In this document: one piece after another, positions 14,527 to 23,105 of the stretch
Numbering within the stretch: position 1 is the first letter of the stretch
Layout of the letters: every line of letters starts with the position of its first letter
Translations under genes and position numbers: made by a program
The notes under the pieces: generated by a model
Seen by the model: the letters and a program-made list of their open reading frames with translations, nothing else
What the model was told of the DNA's origin: nothing
The model's database searches: none
Assembly: GCA_000024525.1 (NCBI GenBank)
Contig: CP001769.1
Span: 4,993,001 to 5,057,000 of the forward strand
DNA: 64,000 nt
Source: Spirosoma linguale DSM 74
GTDB taxonomy: Bacteria > Bacteroidota > Bacteroidia > Cytophagales > Spirosomataceae
Direction of reading: 5' to 3'

Positions 14527-15354
14527 ATGTGTGAAGAACGGGCGACAACCTGGGATCAATTAATGGATTTCCTGTACGAAAATGCCTGGACGCCATCGCT
14601 CAGACGGTTCCGCCCGCCGTTTGTGTTTCGGGGAATGGCCGATGTGGCCTTTCTGCTGGATACATCCCTGATGCGGTTGGGAGAGGGCTACCAGCACAGC
14701 GAGCGGCATTTACTGCGAAATTTTAAGAAATACGCCCTTCGGAATGTCATCGAGCGGGATTCCTTCTGGTATTGGCTTTCCGTTGCCCAACACCATGGGC
14801 TACCCACCCGGCTGATGGACTGGACATTTTCGCCGTATGTGGCCCTGCATTTCGTTACAACTTCGCTGGAGTTGTATGATCGGGATGGCGTTGTCTGGTG
14901 CCTCGATTACCAGAAAGCTCACCAGCAGCTCCCTCCTCCCCTCAAACAACTGCTGGCAGACGAAGGCGCTGACCTTTTTACGGTCGACATGCTCAGCCAT
15001 ATTCCGTCGCTGGATGCGTTTGACAAGCTGGCAGACGAACCGTTTGCTCTCTTCCTCGAACCGCCATCCATCGACGACCGGATCATCAACCAATACGCCC
15101 TGTTTTCGGTAGTCTCGAATCCTACCGTCAGCCTCAATCAGTGGCTGGAGACGCGCCCCGATATGTACCGAAAGCTCGTGATCGACCACCAGCTTAAATG
15201 GGAGATCCGCGACAAACTCGATCAGGCCAATATCAACGAGCGAGTCTTGTTCCCCGGGTTGGATGGTTTGAGCCAGTGGCTACGCCGTCAGTATGTGCAG
15301 GCAGACTGTCATCAGCCCATCGACGATTATCAGAACAGGTTTACAAGACACTAA
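14527..15354 (+). CDS. FRG-domain protein
   Basis: 275 residues with an FRG domain: the namesake Phe-Arg-Gly occurs in FVFRGMAD (about residues 33-40). AQHHGLPTRLMDWTFSPYVALHF (about 88-110) is the most conserved block of the family. The domain is of unknown activity; some members occur in phage-defence loci or next to toxins, but no partner is visible here. No signal peptide or membrane segment. The glycosyltransferase gene starts 48 bp downstream on the same strand, so they may be co-transcribed. Confidence 0.85.
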   Translation: MCEERATTWDQLMDFLYENAWTPSLRRFRPPFVFRGMADVAFLLDTSLMRLGEGYQHSERHLLRNFKKYALRNVIERDSFWYWLSVAQHHGLPTRLMDWTFSPYVALHFVTTSLELYDRDGVVWCLDYQKAHQQLPPPLKQLLADEGADLFTVDMLSHIPSLDAFDKLADEPFALFLEPPSIDDRIINQYALFSVVSNPTVSLNQWLETRPDMYRKLVIDHQLKWEIRDKLDQANINERVLFPGLDGLSQWLRRQYVQADCHQPIDDYQNRFTRH

Positions 15355-15402
15355 GCAAGCAGATAAGTAAAAAACATACCGGGTTTTGCCCAACCACAAC
15401 GT

Positions 15403-16272
15403 ATGCTGTCCGTAAAAGATATTACCATTGTTATCGTAACCCGAAACCGCGTAGAAACCTTACTCTGGACATTGGGTAAACTGACCGCCCTGCCCCAGAA
15501 TCCACCCATTATTGTAGTAGACAATGCGTCTACCGACGGCACTCCCGACCGCGTAAAAGTAACTTTCCCGATGGTTACGGTGCTGACCCTCGACCAGAAC
15601 AAGTGGTGTGCCGCCCGCAACGACGGGGTTGAACTGGCGCAAACCTGCCTGATCGCCTTCTGCGATGACGACTCGTTCTGGCAACCAGCCGCGCTGGGTC
15701 GGGCAGCTACCTATTTCAGTAAGTACCCGCATTTAGGCGTTCTGGCCGGCAAAATTCTCATTGGCGATCAGGAAGAAGTCGACTCGGTCTGCGATGCCAT
15801 GCAGAACAGCCCCATCATGGACCCTCGTCCGCTGCCCGGTCCGGCAGTGCTGGGCTTTGTTTGCTGTGCCGCCGTTGTTCGGAGAGAAGCATACCTGAGC
15901 ATTGGCGGCTTCGATCACCGGTTTGCCATTGCGGGAGAAGAACGGATGTTTTCGGTCGATATGCGAACCAAAGGGTGGAGTCTGGCCTATGCCGACGATG
16001 TAGTGGCCCATCATTATCCATCTCAACTGCGTAACCTGGCCCAGCGCACCCGGCACATCACCCGCGACACGCTCTGGTACTACTGGCTGCGTCGCCCGGC
16101 CTATTATGCTATGCGGCACACCATGCTCATTCTTAAACAAATGCGAAAAGACAGCAATGTGCGTCAGGGATTTCTGGAAGCGATAAAAGCGGCTCCTGAC
16201 ATTCTGCTTGACCGGCAGGTTGTGCCTCCGCCCGTAGAAGAGCAGATTCTGCGCATCGAAAGTTTTTATTGA
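15403..16272 (+). CDS. Glycosyltransferase family 2
   Basis: 289-residue GT-A glycosyltransferase. N-terminal ITIVIVTRNRVETLLWTL and IIVVDNASTDGT (about 36-47) form the nucleotide-sugar site. LIAFCDDDSFW carries the DxD-type metal motif (about 85-95), and the later GGFDHRFAIAGEE block supplies the catalytic-base region. No transmembrane segments, so it acts in the cytosol or at the inner face of the membrane. Acceptor and donor unknown. Probably co-transcribed with the FRG gene. Confidence 0.92.
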   Translation: MLSVKDITIVIVTRNRVETLLWTLGKLTALPQNPPIIVVDNASTDGTPDRVKVTFPMVTVLTLDQNKWCAARNDGVELAQTCLIAFCDDDSFWQPAALGRAATYFSKYPHLGVLAGKILIGDQEEVDSVCDAMQNSPIMDPRPLPGPAVLGFVCCAAVVRREAYLSIGGFDHRFAIAGEERMFSVDMRTKGWSLAYADDVVAHHYPSQLRNLAQRTRHITRDTLWYYWLRRPAYYAMRHTMLILKQMRKDSNVRQGFLEAIKAAPDILLDRQVVPPPVEEQILRIESFY

Positions 16273-16295
16273 GAGCCATAAGTACACTCAGCCGG

Positions 16296-17651
16296 TTACT
16301 CGACTGAATTACTGACTAAAGGCTCCGAGGCATGGTAGATTTGGGCGTCGGGCGTCTGCCACCAACCCGGTCCGGGCGGCACTAACGACCCTATCGGTTC
16401 ACCAGCGGTCAGGCGTTTCAGCATGGTTGCCAGCTCAGTGGGTTCCGGGATGCCGCTGCTGACGTTGAATACCCCCGGCTCGTGTCGATCTTCCCGCCGG
16501 GTCAGGAGACAATGCCAGTCATACAGGCCCATGATGGCCCAGACCGACACGGCCCGGACATCGGCACCGGCATCCTGAGCCTGTTGCGCCTGTTGCCAGA
16601 GTTCGCCCAGCCAGCGCATCTGCTCTTCGGGCCGATCGCCCAGATGGGCCTCTGTCACAACGATGGGTAGTGCATACCGCTGCCACGCTTCCTGTAGCAA
16701 GGTAGCTAAGCCGGTGCGCTGCTCCGGGGCGGCCCGTACCACCTCCGTATCGGCGTATCGATGATAACCATTGCCGCCGTGTAAATGAGTTGGATAGTGA
16801 TGAATACGGTGATCTATATACCGCTCGCTGGTGACGTAGTGGTTAACGCCTATAACCGATGGCGGGCAGGCATGCTCGATGAGATACCACAAATCGGCTT
16901 CGGATGCTCCCGACTCCCGCAAGTACGCCCACAATGGGTGGTGGGGCGTTACATGTCCGCAGAGCAAATCCCAGCCCAGCCACCGCCGTTCGTTCTCCAG
17001 TTCGGCCTGGTAGCTGAGAACCGGGGTGCTGTGAGTTTTTCCCAGATCATCGGTCTGAATAAGTTGGGCATTGGGCTGTACGGCCCTGATTTCGGCCATA
17101 ACCCGGATGGTAGCCCGGCACTCGCGCAGCAACAGATCGACGAATAGCTGATTAGACCGGCCGTGCGGATACCAGAGTCCGTACAAGCCTCCGAAACGGG
17201 CGGTTGTCAGCGGTTCGTTGATGGGCGTATAAGCATCGATCCAGGGGTACCGTTCGGCCACCTGACGGGCAAAGCGGGCCAGCCCGTCTTCAAAAGCCGG
17301 TGTGTCGTACGTGGCATAGCGGGGTCCGCAGCCGTGATGCACCAGCCCGACAATGGGCCGGATATCTAACTGACGCAGCCGGTTGAGCCGTTCATCGGGC
17401 CACGACCAGTCCGGTTGATCGGGGTGATCGGGTGCTGTACGTTCCCACAAAATGGGGTAGCGCAGGGCACGGATACCTAAGTCGGCGATTAAATCCAGAT
17501 CGCTTAGCCGATCATGGTGCCCACTGCGTACGATCTGATCCTGATACACGTCACCTACCCGGTTAACGGTACATTCCAGACCTCCCCATAAGGCTAATTT
17601 GTTTTGTAAAGGTTTATTCAGCGTTTCCCAAATTGACTTTTGATTGCTCAT
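16296..17651 (-). CDS. Glycoside hydrolase family 1-like protein
   Basis: 451 residues with a (beta/alpha)8 glycosidase layout. The acid/base Glu146 is in YTPINEP and the nucleophile candidate Glu334 in VVTEAHLG, where classical GH1 enzymes have TENG. LRYPILWER and LVHHGCGPR also fit clan GH-A. No signal peptide, so probably cytosolic. In some bacteria this type of domain is fused to a dTDP-4-dehydrorhamnose reductase; here it stands alone. Convergent with the GT2 gene. Substrate unknown. Confidence 0.8.
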   Translation of the reverse strand: MSNQKSIWETLNKPLQNKLALWGGLECTVNRVGDVYQDQIVRSGHHDRLSDLDLIADLGIRALRYPILWERTAPDHPDQPDWSWPDERLNRLRQLDIRPIVGLVHHGCGPRYATYDTPAFEDGLARFARQVAERYPWIDAYTPINEPLTTARFGGLYGLWYPHGRSNQLFVDLLLRECRATIRVMAEIRAVQPNAQLIQTDDLGKTHSTPVLSYQAELENERRWLGWDLLCGHVTPHHPLWAYLRESGASEADLWYLIEHACPPSVIGVNHYVTSERYIDHRIHHYPTHLHGGNGYHRYADTEVVRAAPEQRTGLATLLQEAWQRYALPIVVTEAHLGDRPEEQMRWLGELWQQAQQAQDAGADVRAVSVWAIMGLYDWHCLLTRREDRHEPGVFNVSSGIPEPTELATMLKRLTAGEPIGSLVPPGPGWWQTPDAQIYHASEPLVSNSVE

Positions 17652-17846
17652 CGGCTATTGACCAGCGGCTGCTCGCTAGAGCCTACTGCCTACCCCTTGG
17701 TTCGATTTACTAAACACCGGTTTGTCCATATACGTTTGTTAACCCGCAAGCCTTATTAGGCAATGGCCCTATTACTTCACCAGTGCCTATACGCTCAGGA
17801 CGCTCTCTTTCCCATCCGACACCCGGCCGCCAAGCGAGCCTATCCG

Positions 17847-18035
17847 TTACGCGTTGGCGCCGGATACGGTCTCCGGTCCCATTTCATTCGAGCCTGCGGC
17901 ATCATCCTCGTCATCGTCCTTCAGGTCGCGCGTTGTGTTGAAATCCTCATCGGCTCCAGCCGTATCGATTACATGGGCACCCTCATCGACACCCCCCCCG
18001 TCGACAGGAAAATAAGTTCTGATTTGTGTTTGCAT
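17847..18035 (-). CDS. Small acidic protein, paralogue of the protein at 13016
   Basis: 62 residues, very acidic (DLKDDDEDD), no hydrophobic stretch. The start MQTQIRTY and the HVIDTAGADEDFNTTRD segment align with the 13016-13318 protein, which argues that this frame is real rather than the longer opposite-strand frame 17763-18107. Function unknown. Confidence 0.6.
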   Translation of the reverse strand: MQTQIRTYFPVDGGGVDEGAHVIDTAGADEDFNTTRDLKDDDEDDAAGSNEMGPETVSGANA

Positions 18036-18115
18036 GATCTTTTTGGTTATCAGAATACGTTTATTGTTCTGCTCTCACCCATAGCGTGCAGGAAAGCCCT
18101 CCTTTAAGCCAACGT

Positions 18116-18160
18116 CCCCCGTTCGCGTCACTCGCAGATGGCGAATGATACGAACGGGGG
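18116..18160 (-). terminator. Hairpin after the Gly/Ser/Thr-rich gene
   Basis: 10-bp GC-rich stem cccccgttcg (18116-18125) with its complement at 18151-18160, placed just downstream of the minus-strand gene ending at 18188. It is upstream of the small acidic gene, which therefore likely has its own promoter. Confidence 0.55.
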
Positions 18161-18187
18161 CGCTGCTGTAAGCTGACATTCATTGCT

Positions 18188-18655
18188 CTATTTTTCTGGC
18201 GGAGTGCTGGTTGACGACGAAGAGCTGCTGCCATTCTGGCTACTGCTGCTCCGTTTTGCTTTCCGGCCGCTTCGGCCCTGGCTTTGAGACGAGCCCTGTG
18301 TGGTTGAACCCGACTGGGAAGAAACCGAACTGCTGCCCTGATTACTGTTACTGGTGCCGTATGTGCTCGAACCGCTACCCGTTGTACCGCTACCACTTGT
18401 GCCCGTACCCATTGTTGAACCGCTGCCGGTAGTACCCGTACCCATCGTTGAGCCGCTGGTGCCCGACGTACCGGAGCCCGTTGTTGATCCACTGGTACCG
18501 CTGGTACCCGACGTTCCACTTGTTCCCGATGTTCCCGAACCCGTATTGGTGGTCGTGCCATTCGATGAACTGCTGCCCGAGTTCGTTGTCTGCGCCTGTG
18601 CGCTAAAGGCTGCTACTGTCAGTAACATAGCCCCCATCATTACGATCTTTTTCAT
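18188..18655 (-). CDS. Secreted Gly/Ser/Thr-rich low-complexity protein
   Basis: 155 residues. A signal peptide (MKKIVMMGAMLLTVAAFSAQAQ) is followed by about 110 residues almost entirely of Gly, Ser and Thr in short GTSGTSG-type repeats, then a basic GRSGRKAKRS patch and a Ser-rich, PPEK end. No folded domain. It resembles the small secreted proteins at 55890-56249 and 56270-56545 in layout (signal peptide, disordered body, basic tail), though not in sequence. The repetitive DNA also creates a long Pro/Val-rich frame on the other strand, which is an artefact. Confidence 0.75.
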   Translation of the reverse strand: MKKIVMMGAMLLTVAAFSAQAQTTNSGSSSSNGTTTNTGSGTSGTSGTSGTSGTSGSTTGSGTSGTSGSTMGTGTTGSGSTMGTGTSGSGTTGSGSSTYGTSNSNQGSSSVSSQSGSTTQGSSQSQGRSGRKAKRSSSSQNGSSSSSSTSTPPEK

Positions 18656-18862
18656 TGGTTCAATAGATTATAACGTTGTTGATTAACCAGGGACTTAACG
18701 TCCGACAGGAGAAGAGGGGATAATACGAAAGGGTCATAAATGAGGTAACGGTAACCGTATTTTAAAAAGCCTGCCAACTGCACCAAATCCTAACAAAGTG
18801 AACGATGATACACCTTCGTGTACGGGCACTTCTGTTTCAAAAGCTAACGTTCTTCTGCTTCC

Positions 18863-19933
18863 ATGATTAAAAAAATTGGTGGTCTGCTTATCGGCCTGTT
18901 TGCGCTGGCGATTGGCTGGTTAATCTGGAACAGCCCCGGCGAAACCAGCCCTATTCTGGCGTCCAACGGCCTGCCCAAAGCCGGTAGTATCGCCCGGCTG
19001 GAAGCACTGACCATTAATGGCACTACGCAGTGGCTACTCATGCGTGGAGTAGACAGCACCAGGCCCGTTCTGCTGTTTTTACATGGCGGGCCGGGCCTAC
19101 CCGAAACATCGCTGCTGGCCGGTCATGAACTGGAGAAGAAATTTGTTGTCGTAAACTGGGAGCAGCGCGGGGCCGGTAAATCCTATTCGGCCGATGTTTT
19201 CGACCATTCGTTTACGGTATCGACATTCGTTAACGATGCTGTGGCCGTAAGTCAGTGGCTAACCCGCCGATTTCACCAGCCCAAAATATACCTGATGGCC
19301 CACTCATGGGGTACGTTCCTGGGTGTTTTAACCGTACAAAAACGTCCTGACCTGTTCAAGGCCTATTTCAGTATCAGCCAGATTAGTCGACAGTTGGAAG
19401 CCGAGCAGATCTCCTACAGTTGGGTATTGGCCGAGGCTCGCCGACACGGTGCCAGCCGACAGGTACGCCGGTTAACGAAACAGGGACCTCCCCCCTATCC
19501 GCCCGATGCGTGGCTCGATTATCTGATGTGGCAACGCGAACTGGTAGCGGAGTACGGTGGCGGCATGTATAAGTCAAATTTTTATCCGCTCTTCATCCGG
19601 AGCCTTTTGCGCTGCCGCGAGTATACGCTGCTGGATAAGGCTCGCTACGGGCTCGGCGCGATGGAAACTGTTCGGCGGCTGTGGCCTGCCGTTGTTGCAA
19701 CAGACCTGTTTCGGGTGGCACCTGCCCTTCAGGTACCTTATTATCTTTTTCAGGGTACGCATGATTACCAAACCCCTTACCCTGTAGCCCGGCATTACTT
19801 TGAAACCGTGCAGGCGCCCCGCAAACGCCTGTATACCTTTCGGAACTCGGCCCATAGCCCGATTTTTGAAGAACCTGATCTGTTTCGCCGGTGCCTGGAT
19901 AGTGCCCTGATCGACGAACAAGCGAAAAAGTAA
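18863..19933 (+). CDS. Alpha/beta hydrolase (proline iminopeptidase-like)
   Basis: 356 residues with an N-terminal membrane anchor or uncleaved signal (GGLLIGLFALAIGWLIW, about 6-22). The oxyanion motif HGGPG is at 74-78, WEQRGAGKS follows, the nucleophile Ser148 is in AHSWG, and the catalytic His is probably that of RNSAHSP. HGGPG and DQRG-like blocks place it with prolyl aminopeptidase-type hydrolases, but the cap region differs and the substrate is open. Likely faces the periplasm. Confidence 0.85.
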   Translation: MIKKIGGLLIGLFALAIGWLIWNSPGETSPILASNGLPKAGSIARLEALTINGTTQWLLMRGVDSTRPVLLFLHGGPGLPETSLLAGHELEKKFVVVNWEQRGAGKSYSADVFDHSFTVSTFVNDAVAVSQWLTRRFHQPKIYLMAHSWGTFLGVLTVQKRPDLFKAYFSISQISRQLEAEQISYSWVLAEARRHGASRQVRRLTKQGPPPYPPDAWLDYLMWQRELVAEYGGGMYKSNFYPLFIRSLLRCREYTLLDKARYGLGAMETVRRLWPAVVATDLFRVAPALQVPYYLFQGTHDYQTPYPVARHYFETVQAPRKRLYTFRNSAHSPIFEEPDLFRRCLDSALIDEQAKK

Positions 19934-20396
19934 ACCGTTGTAAGCCGTATAGAAGAAACCGTTTGTTCATCAATACGCACGAAATCAACCATATCCTCAA
20001 CATCACCCGGCAAGGCAGGACCGTTGCCTTACTTTTTCGGGAGCTACCAAGACCACATTGCGTCTTTTACGTGTTATGTATATAGTGTGTTTGTAAGCCA
20101 GCGGCTAGTGTAGTATCCATCCATCGACATGCCAGTAACATCTGCCAGTCGTTTGGTTTGTTTATCCGAACAAAGCTACTCATTTTTGTACCTGCCTCTA
20201 CAACCTCTACTTTATTGAACCAGTGCCATTTCGATAGGCTTATCGACTGACGTTTTTTGTCATTGGTACAGGTAAATAGTAATCAACTTTCACGTTTCAG
20301 CTTGTCTGACAAATAGCAGCCAGGTTAGCCATTTTAAGTAAAGGGTGCCCGGTTGCTTTACGGTATGTTTCACTTAACGCTTTACGTTTATACTAT
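19934..20396. other. Intergenic stretch without a supported gene
   Basis: About 460 bp before glf. It contains a short stem followed by T5 near 20013-20042 (aaggca ... tgccttactttttc) that may terminate the hydrolase transcript. The 3' half should carry the glf promoter. No tRNA or small gene recognised. Confidence 0.45.
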
Positions 20397-21518
20397 ATGC
20401 ATTTCGATTATGTCATTGTTGGTGCTGGCTTTGCCGGTAGTGTGTTGGCCGAACGCCTGGCAACGCAGGCTGACAAAAAAATCCTGATTATTGACAAACG
20501 CCCGCACATCGGTGGCAATGCGTACGATTGCCTGAATGAAGATGGCATCCTGATTCACCAATATGGGCCGCATATTTTCCACACCAACTCTCCTGAAGTT
20601 GTTACTTACCTGTCGCAGTTTACCGAATGGCGGCCTTACGAACACCGCGTACTGGCTTCAGTAGATGGTCAGCTTTTGCCAATTCCGATCAATCTGGATA
20701 CCGTTAATAAATTGTATGGGTTCTCATTTACATCCGAAGAACTGGCCGACTATTTTGCGTCGGTAGGTGAACCCGTTAAGGATATCAAAACCTCCGAAGA
20801 CGTCGTTGTCAGCCAGGTGGGGCGCGACTTATACGAGAAGTTTTTCCGGGGGTATACCCGCAAGCAATGGGGAGTCGATCCATCCGAACTCGATAAGATG
20901 GTTACGTCACGCATTCCTACCCGAACCAACCAGGACGACCGCTATTTTACGGACCAGTTCCAGTGCATGCCTTTACACGGCTACACTAAAATGTTTGAAA
21001 AAATGGTGGCGCACTCCAACATTCAGTTGATGCTCGGCACCGATTTCAAACAGGTGAAAGATGAGCTTTCGTACGATGAACTGATTTACACCGGCCCTGT
21101 CGACGAATACTTCGACTTCTGTTTTGGCAAACTGCCGTACCGGTCCCTGCGCTTCGATCACCAGACGGTCGATGTGGAAGATTACCAGCCCGTTTCGGTG
21201 GTCAACTACCCCAACGACCATGCCTATACCCGTATTACGGAGTATAAAAAGCTAACCGGACAGGAGCATCCAAAAACAAGCATCACATTTGAGTATCCGC
21301 AGGACGAAGGCGACCCGTATTACCCGGTGCCAAGACCCGAAAATGCGGCCCTCTACCGGCAGTATAAACAATTGGCCGACGAGCAGAAATCCGTGCATTT
21401 TGTTGGACGGCTGGGTACCTACCGCTACTATAATATGGATCAGGTAGTGGCTCAGGCGCTAACACTGTACAAGAAACTGGTTGGTGCCGACTCATTGCAG
21501 GAGGCAATAAACTCCTAA
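20397..21518 (+). CDS. glf: UDP-galactopyranose mutase
   Basis: 373-residue flavoprotein that interconverts UDP-galactopyranose and UDP-galactofuranose for surface polysaccharides. The FAD dinucleotide fold is at the N-terminus (VIVGAGFAGSV, about 6-16), followed by KRPHIGGNAYD and QYGPHIFHTN. The family-specific GYTRKQWG and the C-terminal VHFVGRLGTYRYYNMDQV flavin-binding end are all present. Length is normal for the family. A terminator directly follows, so it is a single-gene unit. Confidence 0.96.
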   Translation: MHFDYVIVGAGFAGSVLAERLATQADKKILIIDKRPHIGGNAYDCLNEDGILIHQYGPHIFHTNSPEVVTYLSQFTEWRPYEHRVLASVDGQLLPIPINLDTVNKLYGFSFTSEELADYFASVGEPVKDIKTSEDVVVSQVGRDLYEKFFRGYTRKQWGVDPSELDKMVTSRIPTRTNQDDRYFTDQFQCMPLHGYTKMFEKMVAHSNIQLMLGTDFKQVKDELSYDELIYTGPVDEYFDFCFGKLPYRSLRFDHQTVDVEDYQPVSVVNYPNDHAYTRITEYKKLTGQEHPKTSITFEYPQDEGDPYYPVPRPENAALYRQYKQLADEQKSVHFVGRLGTYRYYNMDQVVAQALTLYKKLVGADSLQEAINS

Positions 21519-21539
21519 TCTGGCGGAGTAGACAGCAGC

Positions 21540-21581
21540 AAAGGGGTGGAGTGGTCGAATGGGCTTACTCCACCCCTTTTT
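21540..21581. terminator. Terminator between glf and the receiver gene
   Basis: aaaggggtggagt (21540-21552) pairs with actccacccctttt ending in T5. It lies between convergent glf and the minus-strand receiver, so it can serve both directions. Confidence 0.85.
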
Positions 21582-21598
21582 CGTTAGCCTTTGCCTCA

Positions 21599-22012
21599 TT
21601 ACATAAAGGCCCGCACCAACCCGCGCAGTTGCTTAAGCTGTTTGGTATAACTGGGTTCTTTGGGCAGTACAAGTTCGTAGCCCAGCTGAGCACATTTTAC
21701 TTCATCGACTGGCTTGTGGGCATCGGTCATGATAACAACCGGTATAACTTGCCAGACCGGCGATTGCGCTAACCAGGAGAGAACCACATAGCCTTTACGC
21801 GCAGCCATATTCCAATCCATTACGATTAATGCGGGTTTCGGATAAATATCCTGCTTAAGGGCGTCCAGCAAATCGCCTTTTCGCGTGAAAAAGTAAAGGA
21901 TGGCTACCGGGCACACGTCCGCAAATGCCTGCCGGTAAAAATAAAACTCATCATCCGAATCAGTAGCGATGAAAATAACCAGTCCTCGTTCTGTCCGCGT
22001 GTCCATGTACAT
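21599..22012 (-). CDS. Single-domain response regulator (divergent)
   Basis: 137-residue stand-alone receiver. Acidic residues in ATDSDDE, phospho-acceptor Asp in IVMDWNM, Thr in VIMTDA and Lys in VLPKEPS are all kept, so phosphorylation is plausible although the sequence is diverged from the pair at 5-6 kb. Start could be either of the two N-terminal Met codons (residue 1 or 3). No kinase adjacent. Confidence 0.82.
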   Translation of the reverse strand: MYMDTRTERGLVIFIATDSDDEFYFYRQAFADVCPVAILYFFTRKGDLLDALKQDIYPKPALIVMDWNMAARKGYVVLSWLAQSPVWQVIPVVIMTDAHKPVDEVKCAQLGYELVLPKEPSYTKQLKQLRGLVRAFM

Positions 22013-22360
22013 ATCGATAGCTCCTATCTCTTCACTTGAAACTGACCGGAACTAGCATACGTCATAAAACCAATTCAATAAATGATATTATGGACATTTT
22101 GAAATTTGTTTCACTAATTAGGCTAATAAATAACCTTTTATGGCCGCAAAAAGACATCATATTCAACAATAGTGAATATAAATAAGATATAAGTTTACGA
22201 ATTATCACCAAAAACTGTACAAAATTGTCTATTCATCGAAATTTGTCGTCTTCAGCCAACATTTACACACATATTAGTGTCATAATAAAAATTAAATAAA
22301 CCATTGTTCAGTAAATAAGCACCTGTTAATCAATATTACTTACTGAAGTCCGCTGCATCC
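22013..22360. promoter_or_regulatory. AT-rich divergent promoter region
   Basis: 348 bp, much more AT-rich than the surroundings, between the divergent receiver and ECF sigma genes. No ORF. It must hold both promoters; exact elements are not assigned. Confidence 0.5.
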
Positions 22361-22909
22361 ATGAAAATCCAACTTAACGACGAAGAACTGATCAGACAAC
22401 AACTTAGTACCAATCCTACTGCCTGCTTTGAAGCACTTTACAACCGGTACGTGGGTAAAGTTTACAACCGGTGTCTATCGATAACAAAAGATACCGAAAA
22501 AGCGGAAGATTTTACGCACGACATTTTCATTCGAACGTTCGCGCGGCTGGATCGTTTTCAAGAACGGTCGACTTTCTCCACCTGGTTATACTCAATTGCC
22601 TATAACTATTGCATGGACCAGATAAAACTATCCAACCGACTGACGATCAAGCCGCTCGAAGACGACATGGCTTATCAGTTTGTGGATACGAATGAGTCGG
22701 ACCATCTCGAAGAACGGGCCTATTACCTGGCCAACGCCTTGAGCAGAGTAGCACCCGACGACGTTAAACTTCTGCAAATGAAGTATCAGCAGGGGCTGGA
22801 TATTAATCAGATTGCCAAAGAACTGGATCTGAATGTGAGTGCGGTAAAAATGCGGCTGAAACGCTCGCGTGAAAAAGTTCGGGGTCTATACCTCAAAACC
22901 GCTTATTAA
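22361..22909 (+). CDS. ECF-type RNA polymerase sigma factor
   Basis: 182 residues. Region 2 (about 20-95) shows FEALYNRYVGKVYN, DFTHDIFIRTFARL and FSTWLYSIAYNYCMDQI. Region 4 (about 125-178) shows the helix-turn-helix QGLDINQIAKELDLNVSAVKMRLKR. No anti-sigma gene is adjacent, unlike the pair at 56.7 kb. Long AT-rich upstream region suggests regulated expression. Target genes unknown. Confidence 0.92.
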   Translation: MKIQLNDEELIRQQLSTNPTACFEALYNRYVGKVYNRCLSITKDTEKAEDFTHDIFIRTFARLDRFQERSTFSTWLYSIAYNYCMDQIKLSNRLTIKPLEDDMAYQFVDTNESDHLEERAYYLANALSRVAPDDVKLLQMKYQQGLDINQIAKELDLNVSAVKMRLKRSREKVRGLYLKTAY

Positions 22910-23105
22910 GGCCAATCAGGCTAATAAAGTACCCTACATTTCAGGATTTTGGGTTTCCCCTGAACAACTGTCAGACACGATAGTTGCTTAGATACAGGAA
23001 GCATTATAGCAACTACACCGACAGGGTACTTCCTGACCGGTGCAGTTTTGCTGTTAATGCTCCCCGGATAACCAAATACAACCAAATCCTCTACTCCTGC
23101 TAGGT

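Noticed and set aside
17763..18107. 114-codon plus-strand frame
   Set aside because: It is antisense to the small acidic gene at 17847-18035, which has a paralogue in the window and is therefore preferred.
18354..18686. Pro/Val-rich frame with VPLVPVPIVEPL-type repeats
   Set aside because: It is the antisense reading of the Gly/Ser/Thr-rich secreted protein; its repeats only mirror that gene's repetitive codons.
19934..20396. tRNA or small RNA gene in the long gap before glf
   Set aside because: No cloverleaf, CCA end or strong RNA-like structure beyond a short terminator-like stem was found by eye.
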